Below, one piece after another: positions 8,693-16,572 of a DNA stretch of 64,000 nt. Within the stretch, counting starts at the first letter, position 1, and every line of letters starts with the position of its first letter. The DNA lies in the NCBI GenBank assembly GCA_024635795.1, contig JAGXIH010000013.1, positions 124,001-188,000 on the forward strand. Direction: 5' to 3'. The stretch comes from Salegentibacter sp. Lineage in GTDB: Bacteria; Bacteroidota; Bacteroidia; Flavobacteriales; Flavobacteriaceae. A program made the position numbers and the translations under genes. The notes beneath the pieces were generated by a model. The model made no database searches and had not been told where the DNA came from. It saw only the letters and a program-made list of their open reading frames with translations.

Positions 8693-9451
8693 TTAATGAC
8701 TTCGGCTTAATGCGTTCAAAATATCGGTTTGGTGACCTTCTTCCAGATTAAAACCAGGTTTTCCTTTCCTCGGAAATAAATAACTGAATGGTTCTCGAAA
8801 TGCACTCCAGCTTTCTGCAAGTCCATAATCATCATTTTTCTTTTTCATTTCAGGACGCTTAAAAGTATTGAGATCTGAATCGTAAGGGGAACCTTCGGCA
8901 TCATCACCGGTAAATAACATTCCGTCGTTTATTTCAGAATAAACAATCACAGATGCTCCCCCATTACCGGGAAGATCAAATACCTTAAGGCCAAAATCCT
9001 TCAGGACATTCTCTCTGGCGGTTATATCCTTTGTTCTATAGTCATCTTTGAAATTCTTTCTGGGATGTGCAAAAATTGCAGCGCCTCCGGCGTCTTCAGA
9101 AATTGTTTTTAGATCGGCATAAGCACTTTTCATAATTTCATCACAGGTTATGAGAACTCCTTTAATGCGATAGCCGTCAGTAACCAGTTTTTTTACCGCA
9201 TCTTTTGTAGATTTCTCAACGACATCGATCAGGATTATATCATGGAGGTTAATATGCCTAATAGCATACCCCTGATTATGGCTTCCGTTGTTTTTATCTC
9301 CTTTAATAATAAAGGTATCTGGTATTAGTTTATGGAATTTTCCTGGTTCTGCCTTTTCGATAAATTCGGCAGACTGGCTGTTAAGCACCTCCATTTTATC
9401 AACTGTCTTCATAAATTCTTTGGGTTTTAAATTAGTGGTATTAAGATACAA
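8693..9451 (-). CDS. metallo-beta-lactamase-fold protein lacking the HxHxDH motif
   Basis: A 252-residue cytoplasmic protein. The hydrophobic strands and turns follow the MBL fold: IRHINLHDIILIDVVE, then GVLIT where HxHxDH should start, IFAHPRKN, DLPGNGGASVIVYSE in place of PGHxxGS, and GMLFTGDDAEG (the conserved LFTGD). After VLIT the text is CDEIMKS, so the metal-binding histidines are gone and PGHGG has become PGNGG. It may therefore be metal-free, non-catalytic, or use another site. It is the last gene of the leftward polyketide gene set, 35 bases after the PPTase gene, but membership in the pathway is inferred from position only. Confidence 0.6.
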   Translation of the reverse strand: MYLNTTNLKPKEFMKTVDKMEVLNSQSAEFIEKAEPGKFHKLIPDTFIIKGDKNNGSHNQGYAIRHINLHDIILIDVVEKSTKDAVKKLVTDGYRIKGVLITCDEIMKSAYADLKTISEDAGGAAIFAHPRKNFKDDYRTKDITARENVLKDFGLKVFDLPGNGGASVIVYSEINDGMLFTGDDAEGSPYDSDLNTFKRPEMKKKNDDYGLAESWSAFREPFSYLFPRKGKPGFNLEEGHQTDILNALSRSH

Positions 9452-9486
9452 ATCCAGCCCTTTTTCAACAAGCCTTTAAGAAGGGT

Positions 9487-10065
9487 TTAGGAGTTATTTA
9501 ACGAGAATGCAAACCCGGAAAAACTTCCATGATGTGAGAGAGAAAAATTGTAAGAAAGAGCCTGGTCGTTGATAAATAATTGAGGAATAAAGTTCCTGTC
9601 TTTTTTTAGCACTGGAAACTTTGAAAAAGGACCTGCAGTTGCTGCAAATTCCCTTAATAAAGATTGTTTTAGGTCTTCTTTAGAAGATAGGCTCTTCCAA
9701 ATGATTTCCTCTTCTTCCTGGCCGGTGGCGAGACTATGAATTAAATTGGAATTGAAGAAGCTTTTGGTGAAAAATGACTCTTTCTCTATAATTACTTTTC
9801 CTATAGTTGATTTTGAATTTGAGGATTGAAGAAAACATTCCAAGCTGCGCGGATTGAATTTTGGAGCCAGGTTATTCTTTCTTTGCCAGGCTTTATAAGC
9901 AGCCTCTTTCATGCTCCAGAATAACCAGATCATTTTATCCTTGTTTTCTGAATCCAGAATTTGTTGCCGTTCTTCTTTTGTAAATATTTTCTGAAGATAT
10001 CCCCGCCGCCTCCAATTACTTTGGGTTTTAGCGAGAGCCAGATCAATGATATCATTTCCTATCAT
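9487..10065 (-). CDS. 4'-phosphopantetheinyl transferase superfamily protein
   Basis: A 192-residue protein that transfers phosphopantetheine from CoA to a carrier-protein serine. It starts MIGNDIIDLALAKTQSNW, which holds the metal-binding Asp of the AcpS/Sfp fold, and contains the catalytic block LFWSMKEAAYKAWQR (the family W/F-(S/T)-x-K-E-A motif). FNFSLSHHGSF-like strands follow near the end. Its start overlaps the stop of the ACP gene by 4 bases, so it is translationally coupled to its probable substrate. This supports the idea that the cluster carries its own carrier-protein activation. Confidence 0.85.
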   Translation of the reverse strand: MIGNDIIDLALAKTQSNWRRRGYLQKIFTKEERQQILDSENKDKMIWLFWSMKEAAYKAWQRKNNLAPKFNPRSLECFLQSSNSKSTIGKVIIEKESFFTKSFFNSNLIHSLATGQEEEEIIWKSLSSKEDLKQSLLREFAATAGPFSKFPVLKKDRNFIPQLFINDQALSYNFSLSHHGSFSGFAFSLNNS

Positions 10066-10316
10066 TGTTCCTGCAATTTCTGCCTGATAATTTTTTTGGC
10101 ATCCTCCACAGTCAGCATTCCTTCCATGGAATCGTTATCGATTTCAATATCAAATTCATCTTCTACATCAAGAATAATATCTACCAAATTAGCCGAATTC
10201 ACTTCCAGGTCCTGGATAAAATGGGTGCTATCATTGAATTCCTTTAAGCCTTCCTTATTTTGGACATAGGGTGCTACTATATTTTTTAACTGGTCCTTCA
10301 GATCTTTTTCTTCCAT
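10062..10316 (-). CDS. acyl carrier protein of the polyketide/fatty-acid gene set
   Basis: An 84-residue ACP. The phosphopantetheine serine is in DLEVNSANLVDI (family DSL motif, here NSA), followed by acidic helix III VEDEFDIEIDNDSMEGM. It is distinct in sequence from a housekeeping AcpP, which would carry DSLDTVEL or similar. It overlaps the PPTase gene by 4 bases and lies 17 bases after the ketosynthase gene. It probably carries the growing acyl chain made by the neighbouring KS, dehydratase and reductase. Confidence 0.88.
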   Translation of the reverse strand: MEEKDLKDQLKNIVAPYVQNKEGLKEFNDSTHFIQDLEVNSANLVDIILDVEDEFDIEIDNDSMEGMLTVEDAKKIIRQKLQEQ

Positions 10317-10333
10317 AGTTGAAGATTTTGAAA

Positions 10334-11614
10334 TTATTTTTCTTCTGTTTTTTTTAAAACCACTACTGCATTTACATCCCCAAATCCAAAACTTGCTTTA
10401 GCGAGGATGTTGAAAGAATGTTCTTTTGTTATGCGCGGAATCCTTTCTGAGGAAACTGCCGCCTGAATCTCGGGATGTAGGTCTTCACAATTTATATTTC
10501 CAAAAATAAAATTGTTTTTAAGCTGAAGTACACTTGCCACACATTCTATACTACCCGCTGCACTTAAGCAATGTCCTATCATTCCTTTTAAAGAATTAAT
10601 ATAAGGAAAATTGTCCTTTCCACTTCCTAAGGCGGTTTTCCAGTTTAAAATTTCAGTAGCATCTTTGGTGGTTGCAGTTAAGTGACCGTTTATCACCTCA
10701 ATTTGATCTGCCGAAATCCCCGAATTTTCTATTGCTTCTTTAATACAACGTTGTACACCTGTATTATTGGCTGCGGTCATACTGCCGCCTCCGCGCTGAC
10801 CACCGCTGTTCACGGCTCCGCCTAAAACCTCCGCATATATTTTTGCGCCACGGTCTTTTGCCGATTCATATTCCTCAAGAACCAAAGCACCTGCTCCACT
10901 CCCCGGAACGAATCCGGCAGCTGTTGCACTCATTGGTCGTGAAGCCGATGTTGGATCCTCATTAAAATTATGCGGTAAGATGCGCATAGCATCAAATCCG
11001 CCCCAAACGTAAGGCCCATGATCATTACAACTACCCACCAGCATTCGTTTTGCCATACCCGATTTTATCCTGTCATACCCCATTAAAACAGCTTCGGTTC
11101 CGGTGCTGCATGCTGAAGAATTGGTAGTAACCTGGTTTCCACAACCGAGTTTGCCGCCCAGAAAAGCGCTAATCCCGCTGGCCATGGTTTGAAGAACGCT
11201 GGTACTGCCCAATCTTCGGGTTTTACCTGCATCAATAAGATGAATAGCTTCCCGGAACTTATCTACGCCAAGAATACCGGTTCCAAAAATGATCCCGCTG
11301 TCCCAATCAGGTGTTTCATTGTCACTAAACTTTAATCCTGCATCCTTCCAGGCATCGGTGCCTGCGATAGTTCCGTAGAAAATTCCACTTGAATTTAAAC
11401 CTCGTAATTCCAAAGGAGAAAAATATTGCTGAAGCATTTCTTCAGTCACTTTGGGCTGCCCGGCCACCTGGCAACTAAAATTAAGGTCTTCCAGTTCCTG
11501 GTGATGGGTAATTCCACTTTTTCCGTTTCTAATTGCATTATTAAAATCGGATAGATTTGTTGCATTGGGAGCTACCACCCCCATACCGGTAATTACCACA
11601 CGTTTTTTAGCCAT
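10334..11614 (-). CDS. beta-ketoacyl-ACP synthase, FabF/KAS II-like
   Basis: A 426-residue thiolase-fold condensing enzyme. The active-site Cys169 is in SSACSTGTEA, His311 in INGHLTATTKD, Lys343 in SLKGMIGH and His348 in the same block, so all catalytic residues are present. It should extend ACP-bound chains with malonyl-ACP. The usual HGTSTxxGD sequence is changed to GHLTATTKD, a form more typical of specialised clusters than of housekeeping FabF. It sits between the dehydratase and the ACP gene, with gaps of 30 and 17 bases. There is no chain-length-factor partner. Confidence 0.9.
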   Translation of the reverse strand: MAKKRVVITGMGVVAPNATNLSDFNNAIRNGKSGITHHQELEDLNFSCQVAGQPKVTEEMLQQYFSPLELRGLNSSGIFYGTIAGTDAWKDAGLKFSDNETPDWDSGIIFGTGILGVDKFREAIHLIDAGKTRRLGSTSVLQTMASGISAFLGGKLGCGNQVTTNSSACSTGTEAVLMGYDRIKSGMAKRMLVGSCNDHGPYVWGGFDAMRILPHNFNEDPTSASRPMSATAAGFVPGSGAGALVLEEYESAKDRGAKIYAEVLGGAVNSGGQRGGGSMTAANNTGVQRCIKEAIENSGISADQIEVINGHLTATTKDATEILNWKTALGSGKDNFPYINSLKGMIGHCLSAAGSIECVASVLQLKNNFIFGNINCEDLHPEIQAAVSSERIPRITKEHSFNILAKASFGFGDVNAVVVLKKTEEK

Positions 11615-11644
11615 TGGTTTTCATTCTTTTTGAAGATAATTTTT

Positions 11645-12073
11645 TTAAGAACACATGCCGGCAATTTTACCTTTGCATACCAACCTGCCTTCAGCATTAT
11701 ACATTTTTACTTCACATTTTAATTTTTTAAACCTGAAATACATTTTTTCTGAAATCACTGTCACCTTTTCACCCGGTAAAACAGGGAAATAGAAATCAAT
11801 TTCGGTGGAACTCAATGCTATTTTTGGCGGCTTTACTATTTCATCTTTTAAAAGAAAAATCCCCAGGCAAACAACACCTATCTGTGCCATACATTCGGTA
11901 AGGATTACTCCAGGTGTTACGGGCTTTTCCTTAAAATGTCCTTTGTAAAAAAAATCATCTTCAGAAAATGTATAAGTCCCCTCTACCGAATTTGTATCGA
12001 TTGTGTTAAGTTCATCAACAAATAAAAACGGATGAGAATATGGCAGTCTGTCAAGTATCTCGCTGAATTTCAC
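11645..12073 (-). CDS. 3-hydroxyacyl-ACP dehydratase, FabZ-like hotdog protein
   Basis: A 142-residue hotdog protein. It opens LDRLPYSHPFLFVDEL, and has the catalytic His46 in YKGHFKEKPVTPG and Glu60 in LTECMAQ, 14 residues apart as in FabZ. It should remove water from 3-hydroxyacyl-ACP to give trans-2-enoyl-ACP. The gene lies 10 bases after the SDR gene and 30 bases before the ketosynthase gene in the same leftward series, so it is very probably dedicated to the cluster chain. A ketoreductase to make its substrate is not obvious in the cluster. Confidence 0.9.
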   Translation of the reverse strand: MKFSEILDRLPYSHPFLFVDELNTIDTNSVEGTYTFSEDDFFYKGHFKEKPVTPGVILTECMAQIGVVCLGIFLLKDEIVKPPKIALSSTEIDFYFPVLPGEKVTVISEKMYFRFKKLKCEVKMYNAEGRLVCKGKIAGMCS

Positions 12074-12083
12074 AAATACTGTT

Positions 12084-12881
12084 TTATTTTAAATGTTCGC
12101 CGCCGTTAACCGGGATGATTGTTCCTGTAATCCAGGCGGCTTCATCTTTGGATAAAAGGTAAACAACATTAGCCACATCGTTAGGAACGGTAAGTCTTTT
12201 AAAAGGATTGTGTTTTAAAGCGTGCACTCTAAGGGTTTCATTACCCGGAATCATTTGAAAAGATTTGGTTACCGTAACCCCTGCCTGAATACAGTTTGCT
12301 CTAATTCCATAAGGAGCATATTCAAGGGCAATGCTTCTGGTAATAGCTTCCAGGGCCACCTTGGCGGCTGAAACAGCGGCATATCCCTTCCAGACCTTCT
12401 TATTTCCTTCGCTGGTAAAAGAAATGATCCGGGCATCTTTAGCAAAAATTCCCTGTTTAAAAATTTCTTTAGTCCAGTCGTAAAGACTAATGGCCATGGC
12501 ATCAATGGTAATTTGAAAATCCAGGTTTTCCAGGGTGGGCTCATCCCCATTCATGGGTTTTAAATTACCTTTTGCGATACTGTGAACAAGACTTCTTATT
12601 TTTCCCTCGGGTCCCAGGATCTTTAGTATATCCGAAATGATCCCCACTCTTTTTTCTGCATTGGTTGCATCAATATTGAAACTCTCCAGTCTCACATCAC
12701 TGTTTTCGATGATATCGTCAAAAGCTTCTTCAATATCAGGAAGTTCAGCCTTTCTATCCCGGTGAACAATTATAATATTCATACCGTGTTTTGCCAGTTT
12801 TCTTGCTGATGCAAGGCCAAGGCCACTGCTTCCGCCCAAAATAAGGGCCCAGTAATTCGTGTCTTTAAATTCTGTTACCAT
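12084..12881 (-). CDS. SDR reductase resembling FabI/FabL enoyl-ACP reductase
   Basis: A 265-residue short-chain dehydrogenase. The Rossmann turn GGSSGLGLA is at residues 16-24. LVHSIAKGNLKPMNG (98-112) is the FabI/FabL-like substrate loop, and the catalytic pair is Y167-x6-K174 in GYAAVSAAKVALEA. Classical ketoreductases have Y-x3-K, while enoyl reductases of the FabI/FabL type have Y-x6-K. I therefore infer reduction of the 2,3 double bond, which would give a saturated chain; ketoreduction cannot be excluded. Its ATG lies inside the end of the PKS gene (7-base overlap), which suggests coupled translation. Confidence 0.82.
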   Translation of the reverse strand: MVTEFKDTNYWALILGGSSGLGLASARKLAKHGMNIIIVHRDRKAELPDIEEAFDDIIENSDVRLESFNIDATNAEKRVGIISDILKILGPEGKIRSLVHSIAKGNLKPMNGDEPTLENLDFQITIDAMAISLYDWTKEIFKQGIFAKDARIISFTSEGNKKVWKGYAAVSAAKVALEAITRSIALEYAPYGIRANCIQAGVTVTKSFQMIPGNETLRVHALKHNPFKRLTVPNDVANVVYLLSKDEAAWITGTIIPVNGGEHLK

Positions 12882-13927
12882 TGCAATAAGATTCTTTGTG
12901 CCGAAAAGCCCGGACCAAAACTCAGCATAAGTCCCTGTTCGCCTTTCGGGATGTTTTTATTCAGGAATTCCTGTAAGACATAAAGCACGGTGGCACTACT
13001 CATATTGCCATAAAGCCGAAGCACCTCCCGCGTTTCTTCGATATTTTTCCCTAAGTTACCAAAAAGATCTTCAACAGTCTGTACTATTTTCTTTCCTCCG
13101 GGATGAAAAATTAAATGATCTACCTTTTCGATATCGGTACCATGCTTTTTTAGGAAAGGATATATAATATCAGGGAAATGTGATGAAATGGTTTCCGGAA
13201 CGCTTTCATCAAGAATCATTTTTAGGCCGTGGTTGGTAAGGTCAAATCCCATCATGTGCGTAGCATCGTAAAAATGATACATCCCCTCTCCTATTATTTC
13301 TGGACCGGATGCATCTTCTTCTGAAGAAAGCAAAACACAAGCAGCCCCATCACCAAAAATGGCAGCACTCACCATATTGGCCATGCTGTAATCATTTAGC
13401 TGAAAAGTGGCGGTAGGACTTTCTACTGCAATAACGGCAGCTCTCTTTCCGGGATTTGATTTCAAAAAATTATGAGCATAAATCATCCCTGAAACTCCCG
13501 CAGCACACCCCATTTCAGTTACCGGAAGCCTGGTGATATTTTGTTTTAAATCCAGCTCATTAATTAAATAAGCATCAAGAGAAGGTATCATAATTCCTGT
13601 ACAACTCACAGTGATAATATAATCGAGGGAATTCGGTTCCCAGCCGGCATTTTTCAGGGTTTTTTTCAGCACATTGACACCCATTTTTTTTGCTTCCCTT
13701 TCATAGATCCTGTTTTTATCTTCAAAAGAAGTTACCGTAAAAACTTCTTCCGGGTTCATAATTGAATACCGCTTGTCTACTCCTGCCCCTTCAAAAATTT
13801 TTAAAACTTTACGCTGAAAACGTTCATCCTCATTACTGAGCCAGTTTTCTATAAAAGGCAGGATATCAGCTGTTTTCCTGGAAAATTCCGGTAACTCTTT
13901 TTCAACATTTACTACTTTGGTGCTCAT
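12875..13927 (-). CDS. type III polyketide synthase (chalcone/stilbene-synthase superfamily)
   Basis: A 350-residue homodimeric condensing enzyme from the ATG at 13927, 5 bases after the methyltransferase stop; an in-frame ATG at 13975 would add 16 residues inside the upstream gene and exceed the normal family length. The catalytic triad is intact: Cys141 in TEMGCAAGVSG, His275 in LIFHPGGKK and Asn308 in YGNMSSATV. The cyclisation-pocket loop LSFGPGFSAQ is near the end. Such enzymes extend an acyl-CoA or acyl-ACP starter with malonyl-CoA and cyclise it to resorcinols, phloroglucinols or pyrones. Here a private ACP/KS/DH/ER set follows directly, suggesting a fatty-acyl starter. Confidence 0.93.
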   Translation of the reverse strand: MSTKVVNVEKELPEFSRKTADILPFIENWLSNEDERFQRKVLKIFEGAGVDKRYSIMNPEEVFTVTSFEDKNRIYEREAKKMGVNVLKKTLKNAGWEPNSLDYIITVSCTGIMIPSLDAYLINELDLKQNITRLPVTEMGCAAGVSGMIYAHNFLKSNPGKRAAVIAVESPTATFQLNDYSMANMVSAAIFGDGAACVLLSSEEDASGPEIIGEGMYHFYDATHMMGFDLTNHGLKMILDESVPETISSHFPDIIYPFLKKHGTDIEKVDHLIFHPGGKKIVQTVEDLFGNLGKNIEETREVLRLYGNMSSATVLYVLQEFLNKNIPKGEQGLMLSFGPGFSAQRILLQW

Positions 13928-13932
13928 TTTTC

Positions 13933-14646
13933 TTATTTCTGAATAATCCATTGATACCTGAAAGCCCATTTCCATTTAATTTCTGCCTGGCTTGCAGGTA
14001 TTTTAGCCGAAAAACTTTCAAGATCACTTTTTTTAAAGCCTCTTAGAATGGAGGTTAATCCATCTTTCCTGGCAATCTCGTTACGGATAAACACCGTACA
14101 AAAGGCCTGGAATAAGCGGTAAGCGACTTTACTTCGGTGCAAATCGTTTATTAAAACTCCATATTTTGCCTGCCGGTTAAACAGCTTCACCAATTCGATG
14201 ATCTGCGAATCGGTAAAATGATGTAAAGTGAGGGTACAAAGTACAATATCAAAATTTTGTTTCCGGTAAGCTTCACTGAAAACATCCTTTGCCTTAAATT
14301 CAATATTCGGATAATTTTCTGAAAGCTTTTCAGCAATGCAAATAGCATGACTATTCGCATCCACACCTGTCAGATTTAATTTTATATTGTTATTTTTCCC
14401 CCATTGAGCTATTTCCCTAAGCATAGCGCCATTACCACAGCCAACATCGACGATATTCCATTCTAGCTCTTGTGGATTTTCCCGTTGGATCTTTTTTATC
14501 CCGCTAAGGGTGACTTTGTTGCCACCAAGCCATTTATTGATATTTTCAAGATCTTTCAGGACTTTTTCCAGTTCTTCCCCCCCGAGCTCAAAATCATCCA
14601 TGATCTCCGCCTGATTTGTTCTAAAGGAAGTATTAATTCTTTTCAT
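13933..14646 (-). CDS. SAM-dependent methyltransferase of the type III PKS gene set
   Basis: A 237-residue class I methyltransferase. Motif I is VDVGCGNGAML, the acidic residue after beta 2 is in TGVDANSH, and DIVLCTLTLHHF is motif IV. A helical N-terminal cap (DFELGGEELEKVLKDL) and a C-terminal segment LHRSKVAYRLFQAF resemble small-molecule methylases acting on lipid-like or phenolic acceptors. It overlaps the FAD enzyme stop by 4 bases (ATGA) and ends 5 bases before the PKS start. The likely substrate is the phenolic product of the PKS; whether O- or C-methylation occurs cannot be told. Confidence 0.85.
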   Translation of the reverse strand: MKRINTSFRTNQAEIMDDFELGGEELEKVLKDLENINKWLGGNKVTLSGIKKIQRENPQELEWNIVDVGCGNGAMLREIAQWGKNNNIKLNLTGVDANSHAICIAEKLSENYPNIEFKAKDVFSEAYRKQNFDIVLCTLTLHHFTDSQIIELVKLFNRQAKYGVLINDLHRSKVAYRLFQAFCTVFIRNEIARKDGLTSILRGFKKSDLESFSAKIPASQAEIKWKWAFRYQWIIQK

Positions 14647-15767
14647 ATTACTGGGCGGCCATGGGTTTGTGAGATGATTTTCGGAAGAATCGAGGGAATA
14701 GATTTCACAATCCTTTGAGAGACTTCAGCAAGGGAAGGGTTCAAAAGTATATTCTGAAGCATTCTACCCGTCTGAAGCCTTTTCCTAAAAGTTTTATTCC
14801 ACTTAATTTCATATTCCTTTTCCATATTTTTTCTGCTGAAGTTATTCTTTTTCTGAGCCAAAATTACTTCTGAAGCTATTTTTGCACTATGTACAGCCAT
14901 GGCCATGCCATTTCCACAAAGCGGATGAATTAAACCGGCGGCATCACCCATCATTAAAATATGCTCTTCTACTGTTTTTTTTTGGGAAAAAGAAACCTGG
15001 GCAATGCTTAATTCTTTTTCAAACAGCTCTTCAGCTTCATTAAAAAACTTCCGTAAATGCATGTTTTGCATAAGCACTTCCTCTTTAAAAAGTTCAGGAT
15101 CCTTATACTTTTTAAAACTGGAGTAAGAAACCAGGTAACAAACATTTACCGCTCCTGTTTCGGTTTTTGATAATCCGCAATAGCCGCCTTTAAAATTATG
15201 AAGAGCTACCTGGTGTTCAGGAAATCCAGGTTGACAATAATGTGATTTAACCGCAAGCCAGGACGATTTTTCCTTAATAAAATTCCGTTCCAGCTTTTTA
15301 TCTAAAACCGATCTTTTTCCAAAAGCTCCTAAAACTATAGGTGCCTTATATTTTTTTCCGGAGGCTGTTTCAATTTCGAATTTCTTATTATTTCGAAATT
15401 TCACCTCCACCACCCCATCAAATAAAACTTCAGCGCCAAATTCTTTTGCCTTTTTCCACAGAAAATTATCCAGATTATACCTGCTTATGCCCACTCCTCC
15501 CAGAGGAAGGTTTGCTTTTATGCTATTTCCCTTTCTGGTACTATAAAAAAGTTCATTTATGAGAGGAGGATTCAGCTCCAAAAGATCAATCTCCAGGGAT
15601 TCTAAATAAGGGAGAATTTCTCTTGAAATATATTCCCCGCAAACCTTATGTTTTGGATAAACCTCTTTTTCAAATACCTGAACCGGAACTCCTTTTTTGG
15701 AAAGGTGGATGGCAGCGGTAAGCCCTGCAAGTCCGCCTCCAATAATTATTACTCCGGGATGCTCCAT
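14643..15767 (-). CDS. FAD-dependent oxidoreductase (geranylgeranyl-reductase/monooxygenase family)
   Basis: A 374-residue flavoprotein. The N-terminal dinucleotide fold is VIIIGGGLAGLTAAIHLS, followed by the acidic strand end VFEKE and the family motif KHKVCGEYIS. The C-terminal FAD motif is MGDAAGLIHPLCGNGMAMA. These features place it in the p-hydroxybenzoate-hydroxylase/geranylgeranyl-reductase group, whose members hydroxylate aromatic rings or reduce prenyl chains. As first gene before a methyltransferase and a type III PKS, hydroxylation of a resorcinol ring (as for srsC-like enzymes in Streptomyces phenolic-lipid clusters) is the more likely role. This is inference. Confidence 0.85.
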   Translation of the reverse strand: MEHPGVIIIGGGLAGLTAAIHLSKKGVPVQVFEKEVYPKHKVCGEYISREILPYLESLEIDLLELNPPLINELFYSTRKGNSIKANLPLGGVGISRYNLDNFLWKKAKEFGAEVLFDGVVEVKFRNNKKFEIETASGKKYKAPIVLGAFGKRSVLDKKLERNFIKEKSSWLAVKSHYCQPGFPEHQVALHNFKGGYCGLSKTETGAVNVCYLVSYSSFKKYKDPELFKEEVLMQNMHLRKFFNEAEELFEKELSIAQVSFSQKKTVEEHILMMGDAAGLIHPLCGNGMAMAVHSAKIASEVILAQKKNNFSRKNMEKEYEIKWNKTFRKRLQTGRMLQNILLNPSLAEVSQRIVKSIPSILPKIISQTHGRPVI

Positions 15768-15786
15768 GAATTGAAGATAATTAAAA

Positions 15787-15794
15787 CAAAAATA
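15787..15794 (-). promoter_or_regulatory. candidate -7 box (TATTTTTG) of the polyketide gene set, abutting a terminator
   Basis: On the minus strand TATTTTTG fits TAnnTTTG and lies 20 bases before the ATG at 15767. It is formed by the T tract that follows the terminator stem of the upstream OmpA-like gene. No TTG is found 17-23 bases upstream because the hairpin occupies that place. Confidence 0.35.
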
Positions 15795-15819
15795 AAATCC
15801 CGGCCAGAAGCCGGGATTT
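15795..15819 (-). terminator. terminator of the OmpA-like lipoprotein gene
   Basis: Perfect 10-bp stem AAATCCCGGC / GCCGGGATTT with a 5-base loop, followed on the minus strand by a T-rich tract. It separates the lipoprotein gene (stop at 15849) from the polyketide gene set starting at 15767. Confidence 0.85.
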
Positions 15820-15848
15820 AAGATAAAATTATATTATTATGGTTAGAC

Positions 15849-16556
15849 CTAATTCTGGTCTTCTTTAGCAGCAGCCTTTCTTTTGGCTTCTTCCTTGAGC
15901 TCTTCGCTAGCTACAATAGCCAGCTCTACTCTACGGTTTTTAGCACGACCATCTTCAGTACTGTTATCATATTTTGGCTGAAGTTCTCCATACCATTTAG
16001 TATCAAACCTTACGCTGGAAAGACCTTGAGTTAACAGGTAATTAGTGACAGCCTGAGCGCGGTTTTTTGAAAGCGTAAAGTTATAGCTCTCGCTACCTCT
16101 ACTATCGGTATGCCCTTCAACAAGAATATTAGAATCGGGATATTCCTTAAAAATATCGGCAAGCTTATTTAGGGTTTCCTGAGATCTTGAGTTGATATTG
16201 TATTTTTCAGTATCGAAATAAACCCCACTGGATTCATCAAAAGTTACATTAATACCCTCTCCTACTCTTTCTACTTCAGCTCCGGGGATTTCTTCTTCAA
16301 TTCTTTGGGCCTGCTTATCCATTCGGTCTCCAATAATTGCACCGGCTGTTCCACCTACTACGCCACCAATAATGGCTCCAAGGGCGGTGTTTCCGTCTCC
16401 GGTGTTGTTACCTACAACACCGCCAATTACAGCACCACCGGCTGATCCGATTACAGCACCTTTTTGTTTATTACTGGCATTCTTGGTTGCTTCACAGCCA
16501 AACAACATAGTTGCGGCAAAAAGTAAAGCGAACATTCTATTTAATTGCATCTTCAT
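15849..16556 (-). CDS. OmpA-family lipoprotein with glycine-zipper segment
   Basis: A 235-residue outer-membrane lipoprotein. A lipobox LFGC sets the lipidated cysteine at residue 21. Residues 33-80 form a Gly/Ala-rich glycine zipper (GAVIGSAGGAVIGGVVG and a second copy). Residues about 105-220 are an OmpA-like peptidoglycan-binding domain with VEGHTDSRGSESYN and NRRVE. The tail is charged. It resembles YiaD/Pal-like proteins that tie the outer membrane to peptidoglycan. It follows the lipocalin-like lipoprotein gene with a 16-base gap, so the two are probably cotranscribed. Confidence 0.92.
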   Translation of the reverse strand: MKMQLNRMFALLFAATMLFGCEATKNASNKQKGAVIGSAGGAVIGGVVGNNTGDGNTALGAIIGGVVGGTAGAIIGDRMDKQAQRIEEEIPGAEVERVGEGINVTFDESSGVYFDTEKYNINSRSQETLNKLADIFKEYPDSNILVEGHTDSRGSESYNFTLSKNRAQAVTNYLLTQGLSSVRFDTKWYGELQPKYDNSTEDGRAKNRRVELAIVASEELKEEAKRKAAAKEDQN

Positions 16557-16572
16557 ATCAGTAAAATTTAAA

